Source: Vombatus ursinus (lineage: Eukaryota > Chordata > Mammalia > Diprotodontia > Vombatidae). Taken from it: DNA of 64,000 nt. The stretch lies in NCBI RefSeq assembly GCF_900497805.2, contig NW_020954557.1, positions 34,510,324-34,574,323 on the forward strand, read 5' to 3'. A program made the translations under genes and the position numbers. Numbering within the stretch: the first letter of the stretch is position 1; each line of letters begins with the position of its first letter. Shown piece by piece: positions 43,343-54,275 of the stretch. Under the pieces are notes generated by a model. The model was given only the letters and a program-made list of their open reading frames with translations. It ran no database searches and had not been told where the DNA came from.

Positions 43343-43600
43343 CTGAATGAACAACAATATTGAAGAATACCCAAACACAAATATTTGCAAATACCCTAAT
43401 CTAGAGTCTTGAGCTGAGCATAAAGCTACTGACAATTTCTTATTTAGGAATTCTGAACATGATTAAGCTCATTGTATGCCCTGTTAACTCACAGGTAGAA
43501 GTAGTAACAAGGTTTGGGTTGGGGGGGGGGACTATATCTTGTCTGAGGCCAGGCTGACTTCTGTCCAAACACACCCCTGAAGAAATGACCCAAGGCCCCA
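43343..43600. other. Unclassified stretch with a G10 run
   Basis: A poly-G run lies near 43521-43530. Otherwise nothing is recognised. Confidence 0.45.
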
Positions 43601-43654
43601 GAGATTTTCCAGAGATTGGGGTATATGTATATATCACAAAGAAAAATCATATAC

Positions 43655-43912
43655 AGCAAAACACTTGTAGCAGATTTTTTTTTATGGTAGCAAAGAACTA
43701 GAAATAAAGTGATGCTCATTAATTGGGGAATGACTAAATTGTGTAATATGAACATATGGAATATTACTGTGCTGTAAGAAACAATGGACATGAGGAATAC
43801 AGAGCAACATGAGAAAACTTATATAAACTGATACAAAATGAAGAAAGCAGAGCCAAGAAAACACTCAGTATAATGTCTACAATGATGTAAATGGAAGACT
43901 AACATCAATAAT
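43655..43912 (+). mobile_element. L1 LINE 3' end, upstream of MIR
   Basis: 'taattggggaatgactaaat', 'gaacatatggaatattactg', 'aactgatacaaaatgaagaa' is L1 ORF2 end and 3' UTR in sense orientation. Confidence 0.85.
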
Positions 43913-44162
43913 AACAACTAAAATTTATATACCACTTTAATATTTGCAAAGCACGTCACAAATATTATCTCATTTGATACTCACAACAATCTTGAAAGAT
44001 AAGTGCTGCTATTATTCCCTTTTTTTCAGACTAGGAAATTGAGGCAAATAGAGGTTAAATGACTTGTTCAGGGTCACACAGTTAGTAATTATCTGAGGAA
44101 GGATTTGAACTTAGGTATTTCTGCCTCTAAGTCCAGTGAGTTATCCATTGTGCCACCTACAT
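43913..44162 (-). mobile_element. MIR-family SINE in L1 tail
   Basis: 'gcaaagcacgtcacaaatat', 'ctaggaaattgaggcaaata', 'aggatttgaacttaggtatt', 'atccattgtgccaccta'. L1 text continues on both sides. Confidence 0.9.
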
Positions 44163-44455
44163 GATAACAAGAACAGCTATAGTCCCAAAGAAGGGATATG
44201 AAAAGACACATGGCCTCAAAGAAATCATATGAGAAGATACCTCCACCTACTAATTTTCAGAGGTGGAAGGTCCATGGTTGAGTAATTTCACATATATTTT
44301 CAGATTTTGATTGTTTTTCTCTTCTCTTTTTTTTCCTCTTAAAAAATCTTTGTTGTATGCTTGCTTTCTGGTAGGGAAAAGGAGGAGGGATAGAGGGGGA
44401 AATTTAGGTGACACAAAACCAAAAGATATCAATAAAAATTTATTTTTTAAAGGAA
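44163..44455 (+). mobile_element. L1 LINE 3' UTR, downstream of MIR
   Basis: 'agatacctccacctactaat', 'cagaggtggaaggtccatgg', 'agatatcaataaaaatttat' and the A-rich end. Confidence 0.83.
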
Positions 44456-45223
44456 ATGGACCAGGGTTTCCCAAGAATGCTTCTTTATTCTAGGAGTATC
44501 TAGGGACTGAGGTATTTGGTTCACCCTGAAACTCCTAAATGACTCTAGGTTAGACTCTGGTTGGGAGAAGAAGGTCCCAGAACTAATCCATATATTTAGG
44601 AATTCTCAGATCCCAGCTTTGAGTGATGACAGACCCTTCAAAGTCAGGTGTGAATATAAATGTATTCTCTTCGTGTGTCACAACTTCTAACATATATTCT
44701 TTGACAGTCTTAGAGCTCAGTTGAGCAGGTTGGGTGTTACTCACAGCTGAAGCCCACTTGGGGCATGCACTATGGCTAACAGGCATTCAGATGACCTGCA
44801 GCTAAAACAGCATATGGCTAATTGGCCATGTGCCCAGACTATTCGACTCCCATATGATTCTGTAGCCAGGCTGATTCTTGGGTGAGTAACTACTTACCTT
44901 CTGGAGGCAAATTAACTCTTTCAGGGTGGTACAGTACTGTTCAGTGCAACGGGAGGGGGAAAAAAGTAATTTATTGAATGACACCCTTGGGACATCCTGG
45001 AGTGCAGAGATGAAATTCAGCAATTTTGAATTCACAGAGCAACATGGCAAAGCCAATTAGGGCAACAAGACAAATTAGATGGAAGTATATTCAGTCCATT
45101 TGAGATATAGAGACAGTTTATAAGAGCAGGATGTAATTGCCTAAGTGAGAGTCTGGCCAGAGAAACGAAGATTTTCTGAAAAGTGTTCAGGAAACACTTG
45201 GTGGAACCCATGGCTCTCTTCCT

Positions 45224-45255
<32 letters not shown>

Positions 45256-45384
45256 CTTCTTTCTCCCTCCCTCACCACCCCCATGCAAAGATCTAAAATA
45301 ATGAAAGGATACTTTTGATTTTTTTTTGCCACGATCACATTCAATTCGTTCTTACTTGTGCTGTAACCAGACATATTGAATGTG
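44456..45384. other. Unclassified stretch with a (TCC)n tract
   Basis: About 900 bases with no recognised repeat except TCC/CTT triplets at 45213-45275. No coding domain. Confidence 0.5.
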
Positions 45385-45602
45385 CAGAAGTAATAGAGTT
45401 TAATGGAAAGAACACTGGACTTGGAGTCAGAAGAAGTGGGTTTTGAGTTCCAATTCGGTAAATGATTTATTGTGTGGCCTTAGGATAGTCAGTTAACACC
45501 CTGAACCTCAGTTTTCTCACCTCTAAAATGAGAGTCATAATCTAATACTTGCGCTACTCACCCGTGGTGAGGAAAGTGATTTGCAAACTATGAAATGGGA
45601 AC
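45385..45602 (+). mobile_element. MIR-family SINE
   Basis: 'gaacactggacttggagtca', 'cctcagttttctcacctcta', 'gtgatttgcaaactatgaaa'. Confidence 0.87.
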
Positions 45603-46008
45603 TGTTATTCAACACAGACCTGACTCACTATTTCAATAAGGCAGGCTCTTAGTTTTTATTTCTCCAGAGGAGGTTCTTATGATTTTGTCCCTGTGTTGTG
45701 GATGCATTTTAAAATAATATCTCTATTGCTGTGGATCTGTTGGATTGGAGCTGCAGCTGAGCTGATAGCAAAGAGGCTTTGAGAGCACAGACAGCTCAAG
45801 GGAGAGACCCAGGGTTCTCAAAACACTGACATACCCGGATAGCCAAAGGGAGCTCCAGGGAGGGCTGAGTGACAGTGTCTGAGAGGGGAGCCCCAGGGAA
45901 GGAGAAAAAGAACCAGAGTCAAGGAAGGAATCAACACACAAAGAGATCAGTACCAGTGAAAATTAGTCTGTGGGCTTCATCCCTACGGTAAGTGAGGTTT
46001 ATATGTCA
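45603..46008. other. Unclassified stretch
   Basis: GC-richer than its surroundings. It contains a consensus splice donor 'ccctacggtaagtgag' with the GT at 45988, but no supported exon. Confidence 0.45.
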
Positions 46009-46128
46009 AGTCAATTAAATTCCACAAGTGTTTGTTAAGTAACACATTGTATAAGGCATGGAGCTAGGCAATGAGGGCATAATGACAACAATGACACTGT
46101 CCCAAGGAGCTGTGTTCAGAGTTAAGTG
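46009..46128 (-). mobile_element. L2 3' end
   Basis: 'acaagtgtttgttaagtaac', 'ggcatggagctaggcaatga', 'cccaaggagctgtgttcag'. Confidence 0.72.
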
Positions 46129-46254
46129 GTTTAGGGCTAATTCTTAGCTCAAGAACCACACTCTCACCCACTGGAGTGTCCATTAATTAATCCACTGCCT
46201 CAGGGTACATGGCAAGCTGAGTCACCCATCCAGTAGTTTGTTATCATTTAGAAA

Positions 46255-46470
46255 GTGGGGGAGCGGCAGTGTGATATAGAGGCTTGAGAAGTAGCATTAG
46301 AGTCAGGAAGACCTGGGTTCAAGTCCTGACTGACACATAGCACTGTGTGACCCTCCAGGGGACCTGGAAGCATCTCTGGAAGACTTCTGTGGTTGCTGAT
46401 CTTCATTGGTAGAGGGAGTTTCTTTATCAAGAATTCCCTACTCCAGTGAAACCCCAGGTCTGGACCAAAT
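46255..46470 (+). mobile_element. THER1-type CORE-SINE
   Basis: 'agtcaggaagacctgggttc', 'atcttcattggtagagggag', 'ctccagtgaaaccccaggtc'. Near full length. Confidence 0.87.
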
Positions 46471-46588
46471 GAGGAAGGGAAGACAGCATTGGCATAGTGG
46501 AAAGAACATTGTATTTGGAGGTGGGCTATTTAATACCTTAATACTTGCTTTTCTCTCTTGTTTTCTCTCATTTTATCTTGTTCTCTCT

Positions 46589-46591
<3 letters not shown>

Positions 46592-46638
<47 letters not shown>

Positions 46639-46802
46639 GAGAAAAAGACAAGGGGAGAGAACAAGAGAGACAGAGAGAGAAAGCGAGGGAGGAAAGAGCA
46701 AAATGGAAGAGGGAAAGGGAGAGGAAAAGGGAAGAAGGAGAGGGAGAGGAAAAGGAAAGAGGGAGAGGAAAAGGGAAGAGAAAGGGAGAAGGAGAGAGAG
46801 CG
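46592..46802. repeat. (GA)n followed by a long purine-rich tract
   Basis: GA dinucleotides at 46592-46634 grade into AGAGGGAAAAGG-type purine repeats to 46802 with few pyrimidines. The arginine/glutamate-rich frames here are repeat by-products. Confidence 0.95.
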
Positions 46803-48384
46803 TGCCCCATATTTGGAGGTAGGAAACAGCTTGCTATTTATTGTTTTAGACAATTCAAACCTTTGTGAACCTCAAGCTCTTATCTGTGAAAAAAGAGTTT
46901 GGGGGTGGAGCATAGCTTGGATGACTTGTAAAATGTTTGAAATACTTCCACTATATATTAATTACATTTTTCTAGGAATATTTTCACTTAAATGTAGGCT
47001 ACTTATACACAGTTGCCCAGCATGTTCTATTTAGGAAAGCATGAATATATTTATATTTATTGCAGCTAATATTTTAAACACACAACAAGATCTTGCTAAT
47101 ACCACACAATAATGACACAACTTCTGAAAATCTCATTCTGTTTTTATGCAGTTATGATATAACAATAGAGAGCAAGAGGTTTTTGGTAACCATCACTTTC
47201 TTTTTCTAGAGCCCAAGTCTGAGGTATCAATGGTGCTTCAGACTTAATCAAAATACCTGCCTCTGATCTGGGTGATTCTCTTGTCAGTCACTACTTTAGA
47301 AAATTGGGTAACGTGTAATGAGTCTGCTTGTTATTCGGTTCAACATTACATAGGCTTCTGCAGAAGGGAGTTAATGTGATTTGTGAAACATTTTTCCTCA
47401 GATACTTTGCAGGGGGAGGCCACACCTCAGGGAATGGGCTCTGTTAAGGATTTTCATTGATTATACTTCCTGAGGGGGCAATTCAAGAGCCCTTCCATCA
47501 GTCAATGGAAGTTTAACACACAAAAGGGCAGCAGATTGGGTCCCAAGTGTTCTAAATAATGTAGCAGATAGCTACCTCATCAGGATTTTTAAATCCCCTA
47601 ATGCACATTGGAATTTTTCTTTACAAACACCTACCAAATAAAAGCCTTTAATTTTAGTCAAAATGAAATGTGGAGAGTTTTTGGTTCTTGGTAATGAAAT
47701 CGAAACCACAACCTCGTGGCTCACCTTCACCCGGATTTTCTAGCTAATGCTGAAATTAATTTCCACTTTCTCTTGCTCACAAAAGGGCAGGAAGGTAAAA
47801 CCTGAAAACCTTGCAACAAAAAAGCTCACCAAATTTTCATGCATGGTAGAAACAGCTATAGTTTCCCTTTCCTCCTCATTTATCCCTGTTGAGATTAAGA
47901 ATTGGTCAAAAGAGAGTCAGCCTAAATGTCACTTTACCCTCTAGGTTAACTGTGTAGATTTTAGTAACAGATGTAAGTTTATTAATGCAAACTATAGATC
48001 TATGGTCTCAAATTCCTCTCTTATTTGAGTAGTTTTTTCTCCAACTCCTTTTTCATTATTTTACTTTCAGTGTTGCTTTTTCCCCTTGATTTCCCTTTTA
48101 TCTCCTTACCTTCTGTTCTCTCATTTTTGCTATCTTCTCTCACATGATTTTACCATATGCACATGTGCCCAAGCAGGTCTGTGCACTCGCGCATGTGTGT
48201 GGCTGTTGTTTCTCTGCCTCTCCCATTCCTATCTATCCCTTTTATCTTGTCTGTTTCTCTGACTGCCCCTCTTCCAGCCCCATCCCATGTCACCTACACT
48301 TCTATACTTCTAATGGTCTTTACCTAAGGAAAATGTCTGAGGAGAGAAATGCTTTCCAATTCTTCCATGGCTGCCACATAGGGT
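46803..48384. other. Longest unclassified stretch (1.6 kb)
   Basis: No repeat family recognised. Moderately AT-rich and non-repetitive. No reading frame shows a domain. Confidence 0.5.
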
Positions 48385-48552
48385 GGAAAGAATACCAGCT
48401 TGAAAGTCAGGGGGACCCAGGATTTAGTTCTGGGCTCCAGCACTATTTTGAGAAGCTATTTCCCCTCTCTGGGACTCAGTCTCGCCAGTAAAATGAGGGA
48501 ATAGAGACTTTAAGTTCCCTCCCAACTCTCCTGGCCCATAATTCTAATAAGA
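48385..48552 (+). mobile_element. MIR3 SINE
   Basis: 'tcccctctctgggactcagt', 'ccagtaaaatgagggaatag', 'ttccctcccaactctcctgg'. Confidence 0.82.
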
Positions 48553-48814
48553 CTTATTCCCATCCCCACTGCACAATCACCATCAGAGGCCAAGGCTGCC
48601 CAAGAGCAGTTGCAGGCTGTCTTCTTCCCACTTCATTTCGTATCTTCTCATTTTTCCCTGTATGGTTGAAGGCAGTTAGTTTTCTTCTCAAAATGTTTGT
48701 TCCTCCTGAACCTGATCATACTTGGGAGGTAGGGGTAAGGGCTGCTCACTTCTGACCCCCTTTCTTCATTCAAATCCCTTCCTTGTTCTCTAGGGGTCTC
48801 ACACACAATTATTT
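48553..48814. other. Unclassified stretch
   Basis: Nothing recognised. Confidence 0.45.
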
Positions 48815-49312
48815 CATAGGATTTAAAACTAAAAGGGACTTAGAGACCATCTTGTTCTACCCTCTCATTTATAGAGAGGAAAACAGAACCAGAGGGATCA
48901 GTCTTAGAATCCTCTATCTAGAAAGAACCTTAGAAGATAAATGATCTGATACTCCCATTGTACAGATGAGGAAACTGAGGACTAGGGAGGTTAAATAACT
49001 TGTCTAAGGTCACAGCAGAATTGATTTAGAGCTAGAAGTGAACTCAGAAGTCATTTAGTTCAACCCCTTCATTTTAAAGATGAGTAAATTGAGGGCCAAG
49101 GAGGTTAAATGATGCCAAAAGTCATAAAGTTGCAATCACTCTGATGTAGCAAGTGTCAGAGGCAGAATTTGAACCCAGGTTTTTCAACTACAGAGCCAGT
49201 GCTGTTTCTGCTTGACTCTGCTGTCTCAGATAAGTGATGTGATTTGCCAAGGTCACACAGGTAGTATCAAACCCTCTCACTCTAAATCCTATGTTCTTTC
49301 CTATGGGCCACA
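48815..49312 (-). mobile_element. Stack of MIR3 fragments
   Basis: The MIR3 3' end restarts three times in the same orientation: 48815-48900 ('atttaaaactaaaagggact'), 48901-49018 ('gaatcctctatctagaaaga', 'gatgaggaaactgaggact') and 49019-49224 ('tagagctagaagtgaactca', 'gaatttgaacccaggttttt'). A last head-end piece at 49225-49312 may finish the second copy. Confidence 0.82.
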
Positions 49313-49499
49313 TTGACAATAATCACAGCAGAGACTCAAAATCACTGAATATTTTTGCTTGATGACATTTGATGACACTTATCAAAGCACATGGTTTTAT
49401 TTAAACTTATAATGGTGATTATTTAAAAGAGGAGTGAGAAAAGATTCTAGTTCATGAATATACTCAGTGTCTTTTCTTGTTCTAACATTCACTCTTGTT

Positions 49500-49815
49500 T
49501 TGGGGACATACACATATATACATGTATATGTGTGTATATGTATATATGTATATAATGTATACACACATATGTATAGACATACATACACAACAACACATGC
49601 ATCCATGTGTACACACACATGCACATATACGTATATGTGTGTATACATAATACACATATACATGTATTATGTATGTGTACGTATAAAGATATGTATATAC
49701 GCATACACCCAAATACACATGCACCTATGTGTATATATGCACACAATACACCCATACATGTATATATATATGTTTGTATGTGTATATACACACACATATA
49801 CATACACACACAGAC
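49500..49815. repeat. (TATACA)n/(CATA)n low-complexity tract
   Basis: About 315 bases of alternating purine-pyrimidine TATA/CACA/TGTG units. Tyrosine/isoleucine/cysteine-rich frames on both strands are artefacts. Confidence 0.95.
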
Positions 49816-50004
49816 AGAGCTTTCCCTTTCCTCTCTCTATCCATATTGCTGAACCTGATCTACTAAAAATGTTGTTTCATAGTCCTACTTATGTAGCCTT
49901 TGTGAACATTCTGCCTCCACACCCACACCATAGTTTTCATGATAGCTAATTCATTTCTTTTATATTCCTTTTATGACATCTTTATTTTGCTTCTATTGGA
50001 CTAA

Positions 50005-50212
50005 GTGATGCATAGGAGAAGCAGCTTTGGTGAAGAAGAAAGAGCATAAGACAGGCAATTCATGATACCTCTGTTCAAGCCTGACCCCCATCACTAATTT
50101 TCTGTGTGCGTGACCTTGGACAAGTTACTGTTCTTCCCTGGACCTCAGTTTCCTCATCTGTAAAATGAAGGTTTGAACTTGATAGTCCCTTCTAGTACTG
50201 CTGTTCTAAGTT
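50005..50212 (+). mobile_element. MIR3 SINE
   Basis: 'gtgaccttggacaagttact', 'cctcagtttcctcatctgta', 'aaggtttgaacttgatagtc'. Confidence 0.88.
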
Positions 50213-50808
50213 AAAAAGAAATTAGCCTATTGGATTCTTTTTATTGTTTGGACAAATTTATAAAGTGAATGGTTATAAAAATAGATCTTCAGAGAAAACT
50301 CAACTTCATTCACTTAACATAAGGGCAAAACACTGTGTATACTGCCTGGCCAGATTCATAATGACTAAACATATCTAATAGCTGTTTTCTTAAGCAATTT
50401 TTTAAAAAATCCTCACTTCATTTATATGTCAAGAAAATATAGCATTCCATTTGATTAGTGTTAATCCAATTGCCACAAACTGCTCTCTGAATCAACAACA
50501 TGCTGTTTCAGACGTGCGTTAAGTAGTAAATCAACTTTATTAGAAACATTGGATCTCATCCTGCCAGTGAAAATGCTGTTCCCTTTTTTGGGGGTGCCAT
50601 AAGTTGTGCATGTCCCTTGAGTCCCTTCAGTAAATTCCCTCTATTTAGTAAATTACCCGTGTCCCAAGTAGTCTTGTGGAATGAAAGAGAGAAGGGCATC
50701 TCTGGACAGCAGGTCCCTGCAGGAAGTCTGCATCTTCTGGACTCTCTTCAACTCTCTTTTCTTGCCCCTTCAGACTGTAGGCTTTTAGGGCCTAGCAGGG
50801 CTGTGTGA
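50213..50808. other. Unclassified stretch
   Basis: Nearly 600 bases without recognised repeats or coding domains. Confidence 0.5.
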
Positions 50809-50977
50809 GATCTAATCCAACTCATTGAATTAGATTTTATTTTACACCTGAGGAAACAGAGGCCCAGAGACTTGAAGGGAGCTGTCCAAAGTCAGGCAGG
50901 TTAGTGACCAGCAGGGGTAGGATTTGTACCTTTAATTCCCAATTTTGGAGTCTTCTTGTTCTGTTACCCCGCTCCCT
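50809..50977 (-). mobile_element. MIR3-type SINE
   Basis: 'gatctaatccaactcattga', 'cacctgaggaaacagaggcc', 'gctgtccaaagtcaggcagg'. Confidence 0.87.
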
Positions 50978-51298
50978 TATTCTGTCTTTTCCCAGAAGCC
51001 TGGAATGTTTTCACAGAAAAAGTTTGCGGATTCATTGAAAGGTGAATATGCATTATGACCTGCTTGCTGGGAGTTTTTGAAATGTATGCCATGAAATAAT
51101 TAGAGTCCAGTGAGGTGGTTCACGGAAGAACACAGCTGTGCATCAGACAAAGCGCACAGGGCCTCAAAGCTATCTTTTGTTGATAACATCATAAATGTTA
51201 ACTTTATTCACGCTGTATTGGCCTCCTCTTTTCTCAGTACAAAATTGGCCAGAAGCCTAAAATAAGTCAGACTGGCCCTGATCTATATTTGAATAGAA
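50978..51298. other. Unclassified stretch
   Basis: Nothing recognised. Confidence 0.45.
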
Positions 51299-51642
51299 TA
51301 GTGATACACTCCCATACTTGGAATACTCTCCTTCTTCATCTCTAGCTCTTAGCTCCTCCAATTCCTTTCAAGACTCAGATGAAATTCAGCCTTCTATGGG
51401 AGGCCTTTTCTGGTCCCCCCACCTCCCTTCTGTGTGATAGAGCAAATGATTTTCTTTCTTAGACTTTCTTCCATTCTACGCATGTGTCTTGTGTGAACAT
51501 AGTTGTCTGCCTATTGTCTCCTCCATTAGAATGTGAGCTCCTTGAGGATAGGTCCTACGTTTTTGTATCCACAGTGCTTAGCACAATGTCTTGCAAATAG
51601 CAAATATTATATGAATTTTTGTTGACTGCCTTGACTTTTCTA
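51299..51642 (+). mobile_element. L2 LINE 3' end
   Basis: 'tacttggaatactctccttc', 'gactcagatgaaattcagcc', 'gaatgtgagctccttgagga', 'acagtgcttagcacaatgtc'. Confidence 0.9.
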
Positions 51643-51829
51643 CAGAGAGCAGTGCTGGTGACTCTTTGAGTGACTTTCTGAGAAATGTAGTCTCAACAGT
51701 GTCCAAAGACACTGTTCTGTACAGAAAAGGGACTTTCCTATTATTAAAAGGGGGGTTTTTGAATGGAAAGTATAAAATATCTTACAGAGAAGCATTCTTT
51801 CCGCAGATTTGACAACTAAAACATTATAC

Positions 51830-52032
51830 CAGGGGTGGGGAACCTGCAGCCTTGAAGCCACATGTGGCCTTCTAGGTCCTTGGGTGCAACCTTTTGACTG
51901 AGTCCAAGTTTTACAGAATAAATCCTTTTATTAGGGGGATTTGTTCTGTGAAGTTTGGATTCAGTGAAAGGGCTGCACTTGAGGGCCTAGAGGGCCCCAT
52001 GTGTCCTCGAGCATGCAGGTTTCCCACCCCTG
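51830..52032. mobile_element. hAT-type non-autonomous DNA transposon (MITE)
   Basis: 203 bases bounded by terminal inverted repeats 'caggggtggggaacctgc' and, at the far end, the reverse complement of 'caggggtgggaaacctgc' (17 of 18 match). 8-base TSDs 'cattatac' at 51822-51829 and 'cgttatac' at 52033-52040. Internal 'gtccaagttttacagaataa' and 'gttctgtgaagtttggattc'. No coding capacity. An 8-base duplication and C-A-G termini fit hAT elements. Confidence 0.93.
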
Positions 52033-52104
52033 CGTTATACCTTGGTCTTTGGAATATCCTTGATAATATGTAGGCATATTCAAATTGATCCAAATGAGCT
52101 TTTA

Positions 52105-52620
52105 TTACTATTTTAGTATGAAATACAAGGTGCTAGAAAGAAAAATGACAAAATGAGAAACAGACCCTGTCCTTAAGGATCTTACATTCAACTTTAAGGA
52201 TATAACACTTACAAATGTAAATATGTCTGAGAGAACTGAAAGACAGACGAGAGAGAACTAACAACGAGGAGGATCTGGAAAGGTTTCCTGTAGGCAACGG
52301 TGCCTGACTGAGATGATCCTTGAAGAATGCAATGAATTCTACAAGGCAGAGGGGGTACATGTCAGGCATGAAGCACAGCTTAGGAGTACAAAGGGATGAT
52401 GTTAAGAGATGGAACACTTATACTTGGGTGACAGCGAGAAGAACATTTTTTTTTTTTCTGAAACATGGAGAATAAAGAGGAGAGATGTGAAATAAGCCTG
52501 GAAACAGAGCCTGGCCACAGGTTGTAAAGGGCTTTAAATGCCAAACTAAGTTTCTGTCTTATCCCAGGGGAAATGGGGAGCCACTAAAAGTTCTTGGTTG
52601 GGAGAGTTCCTTGGTCAGAC
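52105..52620 (-). mobile_element. L2 LINE 3' region
   Basis: 'ctgtccttaaggatcttaca', 'tctggaaaggtttcctgtag', 'gttgtaaagggctttaaatg', 'atggggagccactaaaagtt'. Over 500 bases, the best - strand L2 in this half. Confidence 0.88.
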
Positions 52621-52800
52621 TGTGTAACCAACCAACAAGTATCTGCAAAGTACCTACTATGTGCTAGGCACCATGTTAGGTGGTGGGGACACAAAGACAA
52701 AGAATGGTTTCTGCTTCAAGGAATTTGTAGTTTTCAGAGGAGACATGTATATCAATAATTGCATACAAAACCATAAAAATAAATACAAGGTAGTTTGTTT
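52621..52800 (-). mobile_element. L2 3' end (second copy)
   Basis: 'aagtacctactatgtgctag', 'ggacacaaagacaaagaatg', 'caaggaatttgtagttttca'. Confidence 0.87.
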
Positions 52801-52861
52801 TCCAGGGCAGGATTTTAATATTTTGGGTTTATAAAATATTTGCACCAGGTAACCACAATTA

Positions 52862-53095
52862 TATGAGAGGCAGCACGTCATAATGGATAGTCACCTAGCC
52901 CTGGAGTCAGAAAGAGCTGGGTTCACATTCTGATTTTGACATATACTAGCTGCATGACACTGACAATAAGTCACTGAATTCTCTGTTACAAGTATGCAAC
53001 AGTTTAAGTTACAAATGACTTTTGGATCTGAATTAGTTTAAGGAGATTCTACATTAAAATTTCCTTACATTTATGAAATTGCAGGTCTAGATCCC
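52862..53095 (+). mobile_element. THER1-type CORE-SINE
   Basis: 'gagaggcagcacgtcataat', 'gttcacattctgattttgac', 'tttatgaaattgcaggtcta'. Full length but worn. Confidence 0.75.
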
Positions 53096-53217
53096 CTAAT
53101 CACAACTAAACAACATTGGTCTAGGCAGCTAAATATAAAAATAGCAAGCAATTATGATACCAAGATCAAATAATCTATATACTCTTAATGCCTTCTGTTT
53201 GTTTTCTTTTATTTTTG

Positions 53218-54275
53218 GATAATATTTTATTTTTTCCAATTGCATGTAAAAATTTTTAACATTCACTTTTTAAAAAAAATTGAATTCCAACTTCTCTTCT
53301 TCTTTTCCTCTCTAGCTCCTCTTAGAAACAACAAACAATTTGATACAGATTATATATGTGCAATCATGAAAAAAAATCCATATTAGTCACATTGTGAAAG
53401 ACAACATAAAAAAACCCATGAAAAAATATATAGAAAAATAGTATGCTTCAATATTCATGAAGACTCCATCAGTTCTTTCTCTGGAGATGGACAGTATTTT
53501 TCATCATGAGTCCTTTGGAAATGTCTTAGATCATCATATTGCTGAGAAAAGCTAAGTCATTCACATTTGGTTATCATATGACATTGCTCTAACTATGTAC
53601 AACATTCTCCTGGTTCTGCTCATTTTACTTTTTATCAGTTCAATTAAGTCTTTCCAGATTTAGCATCCTTCTTCTCATTTTTTTAATAGCACAATTATAT
53701 TTCATCACAATCATACACCACAACTTATTCATTCATTCCCCCATCAATGGGCATCCTCTCAATTTCCAATTCTTTGCCACCACAAAAAGACATTCTATAA
53801 ATATTTTTGTACAAATAGATCCATTTCCTTTTTTAAAAATATCTTTGGGGTATAGACCTAGTAGTGGTATTATTGGGTCAAAGGATGTGCACAGATTTAT
53901 ACCCTTTTGGGCTTAGCTCCAAATTGCCCTCCAGAATGGTTAGATCAGTTCACAACTACACCAACAATGCAATAGTGTTCAATTTTCCCACATCTCTTCC
54001 AACATTTATGACTTTCCTTTTCTGTCATATTAGCCAATCTGACAGATGTAGGGTAGTACCTCAGAGGTGTTTTAATTTGTATTTCTCTAATCAATGATGA
54101 GTGAGAGCTTTTTTTTAATATGACTATAGATAGTTTTGATTTCTTCATCTGAAAACTGTCTGTTCATATCCTTTGATCATTTATCAATTGGGGCATGACT
54201 TGTATTTTTGTAAATTTGACTCAGTTCTCTATAAATTCTGCTGTTTCTTTTAAAGTGTTTTCCGGTGACAAGGAA
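53218..54275 (-). mobile_element. L1 LINE 3' UTR and ORF2 C-terminus
   Basis: Reverse 3' UTR ('cacattgtgaaagacaacat', 'agttctttctctggagatgg') and then coding text. The - strand frame 54148-53945 reads MKKSKLSIVILKKSSHSS, then IREIQIKTPLRYYPTSVRLA and HKCWKRCGKIEHYC. This is the cysteine-containing C-terminal domain of L1 ORF2 (IREMQIKTTMRYH and CWRGCGEIGTLLHCWW in relatives), with the last Cys and Trp pair altered. About 1.06 kb, 5'-truncated. Confidence 0.93.

Noticed and set aside
46545-47034. Reading frames of 107 and 158 codons rich in Arg, Glu and Lys
   Set aside because: They are translations of the GA/purine tract. Composition explains them completely.
49467-49949. 160-codon frame and overlapping - strand frames rich in Tyr, Ile, Cys and His
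   Set aside because: Product of the TATACA low-complexity tract, open on both strands as expected for such sequence.
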